Of a stretch of DNA of 60,850 nt, positions 56,481-60,850 are shown one piece after another. The position numbers and the translations under genes are program-made. A model generated the notes under the pieces. The model saw only the letters and a program-made list of their open reading frames with translations. It did no database searches and was not told the origin of the DNA. The DNA comes from Paracoccaceae bacterium (GTDB lineage: Bacteria; Pseudomonadota; Alphaproteobacteria; Rhodobacterales; Rhodobacteraceae). Numbering within the stretch: the stretch's first letter is position 1; each line of letters begins with the position of its first letter. The DNA is taken from NCBI GenBank assembly GCA_030066855.1, contig JASJAU010000044.1, positions 1 to 60,850 on the forward strand, read 5' to 3'.

Positions 56481-57206
56481 TCAGACGTGCTGTCCGCCGT
56501 TGATTTCGATTTCGGCGCCATTCACATAGGACGACGCCTCCGAACACAGGAAGAAAATCACGTTCGCGACCTCTTCGGTGCTTCCAAGTCGTCTCATGGG
56601 TAGTTTCTTGACGATCTCTTCCGTGCCGGGGGACAGAATCGAGGTCTCGATTTCGCCCGGCGCGATCGCGTTGACGCTCACGCCCAACGGCCCGAAGTCA
56701 TGCGCCATTTCTCTCGTTAGGGCCGCCAGCGCGGCTTTTGAAGTTGCGTAGGCCGCTCCTGCGAAGGGATGGACCCGGGACCCCGCGATCGAGGTCACGT
56801 TCACGACCGATCCCTTGGCCGCCACCAGTTCGTCCTTGAGGCCTCGGGACAGCACGATTGGAGCGAAGAAATTGACGTGGAACACCTTTCCCCAGTCCAT
56901 AAGATCCGTGTCTATCGTGTTCAATCGTGCGCCATCCGGTCCCTTCGGCGATATGCCAGCGTTGTTGACCAATCCATGCAACGGTCCATCTAGGCGCTCG
57001 CGGATGACCTCGACGGCGTTGATGATGTCGGCGGGGTCCGACAGATCGATCCGGATGTGGTTCTCCTCGCCTCCGGGCCACGGACAGTTGGTGTCGAACG
57101 CATGGCGCGAGCAGGTCAGGACGCGCCATCCTTCATTAGAGAACTTCTTGACCGTCGCGTGGCCTATGCCCCGGCTCGCGCCGGTAAGAAGAAGTGATTG
57201 CTGCAT
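56481..57206 (-). CDS. SDR family oxidoreductase
   Basis: 241 residues from the ATG at 57206 (MQQSLLLTGASRGIGHA); a longer frame to 57254 lacks homology. TGASRGIG, VNNAGIS, catalytic Ser in VVNVTSIAGS and Tyr/Lys in AAYATSKAALAA, and the terminal YVNGAEIEINGG are all present. It is the first gene of the three-gene minus-strand cassette with the interrupted sulfotransferase and the DUF6473 protein. Substrate unknown; nucleotide-sugar or lipid keto-group reduction is possible in a glycan context. Confidence 0.85.
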   Translation of the reverse strand: MQQSLLLTGASRGIGHATVKKFSNEGWRVLTCSRHAFDTNCPWPGGEENHIRIDLSDPADIINAVEVIRERLDGPLHGLVNNAGISPKGPDGARLNTIDTDLMDWGKVFHVNFFAPIVLSRGLKDELVAAKGSVVNVTSIAGSRVHPFAGAAYATSKAALAALTREMAHDFGPLGVSVNAIAPGEIETSILSPGTEEIVKKLPMRRLGSTEEVANVIFFLCSEASSYVNGAEIEINGGQHV

Positions 57207-57431
57207 TGCACCATCGGTCCCGGAAGGTCGCCGTCTCGTAGGAATGATACGCACGTTTCCGCAACCAACAAAGTTCTGAGTGGGCGAGAGCGACCGCGGC
57301 TCCGTACATGGTCTGGAGCGCCTGCTTGCTCTACGAGGCGATCGTTCAGCCCTGCGGAACTCCGCCAGAACCGTAGGATAATTGCGATGAGCGGGTCGCT
57401 TCGAACGCTGCGCGCGCTCTTTGCATGGCCG

Positions 57432-58145
57432 CTAGGCGTAACGAACGGGTTGCGCGCCATCCTCGAAGCGCACGCGCCTGGATCGGAATGCAGACCCCTC
57501 GATGACCTCGGGTCGGCTGATCCGATCCATGCGGAAATGGCGAAAGCCCTGTCGTGCCGGGTCCCAGGCAACAAGGTACCAAAGCGGCGGCAAGATCAGC
57601 ATGGCCTGCGGCTCGACGGTCCGCTCAGTCAATGTTCCTTTCGCGTCTCGATACCGGAATCTCAAACACAGCCGCTCAAGAAACGCGCACTCAAATGCTG
57701 GCAGCAGGGCGCGGTCCATCTCGCCCAGGTCCGAAATATCAACCTGAGGCGCGAGCCGCCCGACGTACAGGCAGTCCAGAAGGCGACGCACATCGCGGAG
57801 CTTGTCTGGCGGAAGCGCCTTCTCTATTTTGGCAAGCCCGGAATCGGCGAGGCCGAAGAACGGCAGCGCGCGGGCGGCGCGCATACTTGATACACCTATG
57901 ATGAGTGCGAAAACCTCGGCGACTGACAGCCGGGCCGTCGCCTGCACGGATCCCGGATCCAAGGACAACCCTCCGCCCCGGCCCTGTTCCGCGTGGATTA
58001 CATAGCCTTCGTCCCGCAGAGCCGAAAGGTCCCGCAGGATCGTGCTTCGCGACGCGCCGACCTCTCTGACCAGAGATTCGATGGTGGTTGTCCCGGCGCG
58101 GCGCAGCGTCCGCACGATGGCGTCTTGTCGAATTCGGCTTTTCAT
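57432..58145 (-). CDS. HTH/WYL-domain transcriptional regulator
   Basis: 237-residue YafY-like regulator. The N-terminal HTH reads RQDAIVRTLRRAGTTTIESL with REVGASRSTILRDLSALRD, and the C-terminal WYL domain has EPQAMLILPPLWYLVAWDP and FRHFRMDRISRPEVIEG. It is divergent from the alpha/beta hydrolase gene with an 86-base gap that contains an inverted repeat, so it probably controls that gene and itself. The ligand bound by the WYL domain is unknown. Confidence 0.88.
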   Translation of the reverse strand: MKSRIRQDAIVRTLRRAGTTTIESLVREVGASRSTILRDLSALRDEGYVIHAEQGRGGGLSLDPGSVQATARLSVAEVFALIIGVSSMRAARALPFFGLADSGLAKIEKALPPDKLRDVRRLLDCLYVGRLAPQVDISDLGEMDRALLPAFECAFLERLCLRFRYRDAKGTLTERTVEPQAMLILPPLWYLVAWDPARQGFRHFRMDRISRPEVIEGSAFRSRRVRFEDGAQPVRYA

Positions 58146-58163
58146 GTCTGCTCACTAACACAC

Positions 58164-58188
58164 AAAGGTATCAGATTTTGAAACCTTT
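58164..58188. promoter_or_regulatory. Inverted repeat, candidate WYL-regulator operator
   Basis: AAAGGT (58164-58169) and ACCTTT (58183-58188) are inverted repeats spaced by 13 bases, so centres are about two helical turns apart, as for a dimeric HTH protein. The site sits in the gap between the divergent regulator and hydrolase genes. Confidence 0.4.
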
Positions 58189-58231
58189 TCGAGCTAGTTG
58201 GAGGTCGAGGCAAAAACAAGGAGACGCTGCC

Positions 58232-59173
58232 ATGAATCGTATCGCCAATTTTCACGACCCGATTCTCATTTCGCTGAATGGTGTTGAGCTCGAAGTCTTT
58301 GAAGTCGGTAAAGAAAACCGAGGAAATCCCATCGTGCTGTGTCATGGGTGGCCTGAGCACGCTTATTCCTGGCGCCATCAGATGCCGGCCCTTGCGGCCG
58401 CGGGATACCACGTCATCGTTCCAAACCAGCGAGGGTATGGGAACTCGTCACACCCGTCGGACGTGACGGACTACGACATCGCGAATCTGACGGGCGATCT
58501 TGTCGCGCTCCTCGATCACTTCGGGTATCAAGACGCCATCTTCGTCGGTCACGATTGGGGCGCGAACGTCGTCTGGAGCATGGCGATTCTGCATCCGGAC
58601 CGTGTGAGAAGGATCGTCAACCTGGCGCTGCCGTACCAGGCCCGAACGCCGGTTCCCTGGATCGAGTTCATGGAGACGGTGTTCGGCGAAGACAACTATT
58701 TCGTCCACTTCAATCGGAAGCCCGGCATTGCGGACGCGGTCCTGGACGAAAACGTCGGTCAGTTCCTGCGCAACCTCTTCCGCAAGAACGCGCCGCCCGC
58801 GCCGCCTGAGCCGGGGATGATGATCAACCTTGCCAGGACCACGGCGCCTTTGGGCGATCCGGTGATGAATGACAGTGATCTTTCCGTACTCATCTCCTCC
58901 TTCGAAGCGACCGGGTTCACCGCGAGCATCAACTGGTACAGGAATATGGACCGGAACTGGCGCATTCTGGCAAACGTCGACCCCATCGTTCATCAGCCCG
59001 CGCTCATGATCTACGGGACGCAGGACGTGATTCCGCCCGCCGAAAACCTCTCGGAATTTGTCCCCAACGTCGAGGTGCTCAGCCTCGCGTGTGGCCATTG
59101 GATCCAGCAGGAAAAGCCGGAAGAGACAACTCGGGCGATCTTGGACTGGCTCGCGGTCCGGCAAGCTGCATGA
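58232..59173 (+). CDS. Alpha/beta hydrolase (epoxide-hydrolase-like)
   Basis: 313 residues from the ATG at 58232, with AAGGAG upstream. HGWPEHAYSWRHQ gives the HGxP oxyanion motif, the nucleophile Asp108 is in FVGHDWGANVVW, and the catalytic His289 is in LACGHWIQQEKP. The Asp nucleophile points to an epoxide hydrolase or haloalkane dehalogenase rather than an esterase. A Tyr-containing cap is consistent with epoxide hydrolase. It is likely controlled by the divergent WYL regulator. A hairpin (GGCCCTC/GAGGGCC, 59188-59212) follows the stop but lacks a T tract. Confidence 0.87.
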   Translation: MNRIANFHDPILISLNGVELEVFEVGKENRGNPIVLCHGWPEHAYSWRHQMPALAAAGYHVIVPNQRGYGNSSHPSDVTDYDIANLTGDLVALLDHFGYQDAIFVGHDWGANVVWSMAILHPDRVRRIVNLALPYQARTPVPWIEFMETVFGEDNYFVHFNRKPGIADAVLDENVGQFLRNLFRKNAPPAPPEPGMMINLARTTAPLGDPVMNDSDLSVLISSFEATGFTASINWYRNMDRNWRILANVDPIVHQPALMIYGTQDVIPPAENLSEFVPNVEVLSLACGHWIQQEKPEETTRAILDWLAVRQAA

Positions 59174-59300
59174 ACGTGCCGGTTGAGGGCCCTCTGGCGA
59201 GGTCGGAGGGCCAGTACTTCCGCACGCGACCCGACTGCGCCTCGGAGGTATCTACGTCAAAGCGCGGCCTCGTCTGGAAAGCAGGGGCCCGAGGCGCGGG

Positions 59301-60365
59301 CTAGTCGAGAGGGGCCTTCAGCTTGGTATGCTTCGTGATGATCCCGCCGCGGTTGCCGATTTCGATCGATCCGTAGCGTTGCTTGAACGACTCTGGTAAC
59401 GGGCGGTCGCCTTCGGGTGACAGCCAGAGCCGCATCAGGTGCCGGCGCCTCGACCTTTCGGGCCAATCCAGGAAGCCGGTCCGGTCATGCAGCTGGGAAT
59501 GGTTGTAGACAAACTGCAAATCACCAGGCTGCAGTTGCATGCCGAAGCACAGCTCGGTGTCGTTGGCGAGGGCATCAAAAAGATCCAGCGCCTCGACGTG
59601 GGCCGGCGTCAGGCGCATTGCGTCCGGAAACCGCTGAGCGCTTTCGATGTACTGGCGTTGGTAGAATACGGTCAGGTACTCCTCGTGCCAGTTCAGGATC
59701 GGGATATCCATGAAGGGCCGCTCGCCTTCGGGGACCTCGCCCCTTCGATCCGTCGCAATGGGCTCAAAGAGCAGCGCCAGCAGATCGGGCCGCTCGGCGC
59801 GCATGCGGTTGTAGATGCTCTCAGCGCTGACAAGCAGGGACTTCCCGCCTTCTTTGGCCTCACGAATACACAACAAGCCGACGACATCCGCGCTATCTGT
59901 GTGGAAGGTCTGGCGCTGGTTTGTCTGGTAGATCCGACTGTTGGGGTCGTTTGCATCAGCGCCGGTATCGCGGACATGACCCAGGATGTGGCCGTCCGCG
60001 TTTTGCGATCGGGCGGAGCCGATATGGGCTCCGATGCCGCAAAAGACCGCAGCCGCGAACTCCTGTGTGTAATCCGCGATCGGAAGGCCGCGGATGACCT
60101 CCAGGCCGACTCCGGACAGCAGTTTGGTCTTCAGCGCGACCACATGATCCGAGAAATGCGGTAAAGGGAAGTCTGCTTTGGTGATCTCCCCGATATCCTT
60201 GCCGAGGCTCAGGAAGTGCCGCGCGGCATTTTCGAGATCCGCGATATCCTGGCCCGTTATCTCATAGAGCCACGCATCCGTGTTTTTCGCCATGTCCTTG
60301 CCCAGCCAGGCGGAGGGGCCAGTGAATTCTTCCGGGACTTCGGTCAAGTCAATCGCAGTTGTCAT
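59301..60365 (-). CDS. TauD/TfdA-family Fe(II)/2-oxoglutarate dioxygenase
   Basis: 354-residue non-haem iron oxygenase. The facial triad is visible: His155 and Asp157 in TFHTDSADVVG and the distal His293 in YNHSQLHDRTGF, with the 2-oxoglutarate-binding Arg in RRRHLMRLWLS. It has no signal peptide. It ends 127 bases from the hydrolase on the opposite strand and follows the P-loop kinase gene on the same strand by about 36 bases, so the two may be cotranscribed. The substrate is unknown. Confidence 0.85.
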   Translation of the reverse strand: MTTAIDLTEVPEEFTGPSAWLGKDMAKNTDAWLYEITGQDIADLENAARHFLSLGKDIGEITKADFPLPHFSDHVVALKTKLLSGVGLEVIRGLPIADYTQEFAAAVFCGIGAHIGSARSQNADGHILGHVRDTGADANDPNSRIYQTNQRQTFHTDSADVVGLLCIREAKEGGKSLLVSAESIYNRMRAERPDLLALLFEPIATDRRGEVPEGERPFMDIPILNWHEEYLTVFYQRQYIESAQRFPDAMRLTPAHVEALDLFDALANDTELCFGMQLQPGDLQFVYNHSQLHDRTGFLDWPERSRRRHLMRLWLSPEGDRPLPESFKQRYGSIEIGNRGGIITKHTKLKAPLD

Positions 60366-60401
60366 GTTCGACTCTTCCTTGAGGCGGTCTGTCAGGCCGA
60401 G

Positions 60402-60850
60402 CTACCGCTCGTCGTGGAAGACGAGGTTGAATCCTTCGTCCGGCGTAGGAGGCGTGAAATACTTGGTCACCTGGTGAAAGTGCTCTTCAGAGACGGAGAA
60501 AGCGTGATCGCCGTCCGCATTCCGCTTCCGCAGACGCTCCAGACAAACCTCGTCGGGCGGCGCGAGCACGTGCAGTTGGTGCTCCGCATGCGCCAGGTCA
60601 ACGATGTCGCGCATCCACTGACGGCTCTCGATTGTATTGGCCTGGAAGTCGAGCACGACCGAGACGCCGGTGTTCAGCACGGACACAATATGCGGCGCCA
60701 TGATGTTTAGGAGCTTTGCCGCGCAACGGACGTAGTCTTTGGGAGTCGTCATTTCGTCGGAATAGAGAGCGGCAAGCCAGTCATCCTCGGCGATCAGCAG
60801 CGTCCCGGCGGGCTCGGCCAGTTTTGCGGCGAGCGTCGATTTCCCAGCCG
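60402..60850 (-). CDS. P-loop ATPase/kinase (AAA_33-like), truncated by window end
   Basis: The frame is open from the stop at 60402 to the window edge, about 149 codons, and its beginning is missing. The first visible residues are AGKSTLAAKLAEPAGTLLIA, the end of a Walker A motif followed by a small-molecule-kinase layout with EDDWLAALYSDEM, a Walker B-like SVVLDFQANT and LERLRKRNADG. The internal ATG at 60752 is not the start. It resembles AAA_33 kinases that phosphorylate small metabolites, antibiotics or polynucleotide ends. It lies just upstream of the dioxygenase. Confidence 0.72.
   Translation of the reverse strand, partial: AGKSTLAAKLAEPAGTLLIAEDDWLAALYSDEMTTPKDYVRCAAKLLNIMAPHIVSVLNTGVSVVLDFQANTIESRQWMRDIVDLAHAEHQLHVLAPPDEVCLERLRKRNADGDHAFSVSEEHFHQVTKYFTPPTPDEGFNLVFHDER

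Noticed and set aside
56402-56521. 39-codon minus-strand ORF overlapping the end of the SDR gene
   Set aside because: It has an ATG and stop but no recognisable ribosome-binding site or family, and could arise by chance from the overlapping frame.
54305-60850. Integrative element at tRNA-Lys with att sites
   Set aside because: No integrase and no second copy of the tRNA 3' end appear within the window; only the position and gene content hint at an island.

Overview
The window reads as chromosomal DNA of a high-GC alphaproteobacterium, most likely Rhodobacteraceae/Roseobacter-type. This is inferred from the order mutM, enoyl-CoA hydratase, rpsT, rhodanese, dnaA, dnaN, recF, gyrB, from a fbc (petABC) operon, from an RpoE-ChrR pair facing an oxidative-stress lipid operon, and from a LysR/DUF1127 pair. 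No species is assigned.

Layout. 0.1-9.2 kb: a glycosyltransferase, a glutathione peroxidase gene with an internal stop, and catabolic genes (citryl-CoA lyase plus class III CoA transferase, SDR, AhpD-like protein, IlvD/Edd sugar-acid dehydratase, GMC oxidoreductase). 9.2-10.6 kb: a flagellar scar made of a motB 5' fragment, a fliK 3' fragment and an intact flgD. 10.6-22.7 kb: housekeeping genes (ubiB, ubiE, mutM, enoyl-CoA hydratase, rpsT, rhodanese, dnaA, dnaN, recF, a LysE exporter, gyrB). 22.7-34.4 kb: a gamma-glutamyltransferase-like protein, MBL hydrolase, trhO, pncA, an acyltransferase with an early stop, an exported beta-helix protein, pepF, an amidohydrolase, an ATP-dependent DNA ligase and a DUF1127 protein. 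34.5-41.4 kb: a LysR regulator, chrR-rpoE with a recognisable RpoE-type promoter, and a divergent five-gene operon (flavoprotein, DUF1365, MFS, DUF3833, SDR) of the kind linked to singlet-oxygen response and furan fatty acid synthesis. 41.5-46.5 kb: a dipeptidase, a CDGSH protein and a puu-like three-gene set. 46.6-54.2 kb: petABC, GST, a cytochrome c, an FMN-binding protein, mtaB, dapF and a lipoprotein. 54.3-60.85 kb: tRNA-Lys followed by an accessory stretch (DUF6473 protein, an interrupted sulfotransferase, SDR, WYL regulator, alpha/beta hydrolase, TauD-like dioxygenase, and a P-loop kinase cut by the window end).

The most unusual signals are these. Three otherwise intact reading frames (glutathione peroxidase, acyltransferase, sulfotransferase) are each interrupted by an in-frame TAA where the family has or should have Tyr, and the sulfotransferase also has a TGA where Trp is expected. 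The flagellar locus is truncated. DapF has Ser where the second catalytic Cys is expected. A TGATCC-N18-TAAG promoter lies in front of rpoE. A SDR-sulfotransferase-DUF6473 cassette sits beside tRNA-Lys. No CRISPR array, insertion sequence, transposase, integrase or prophage was seen.
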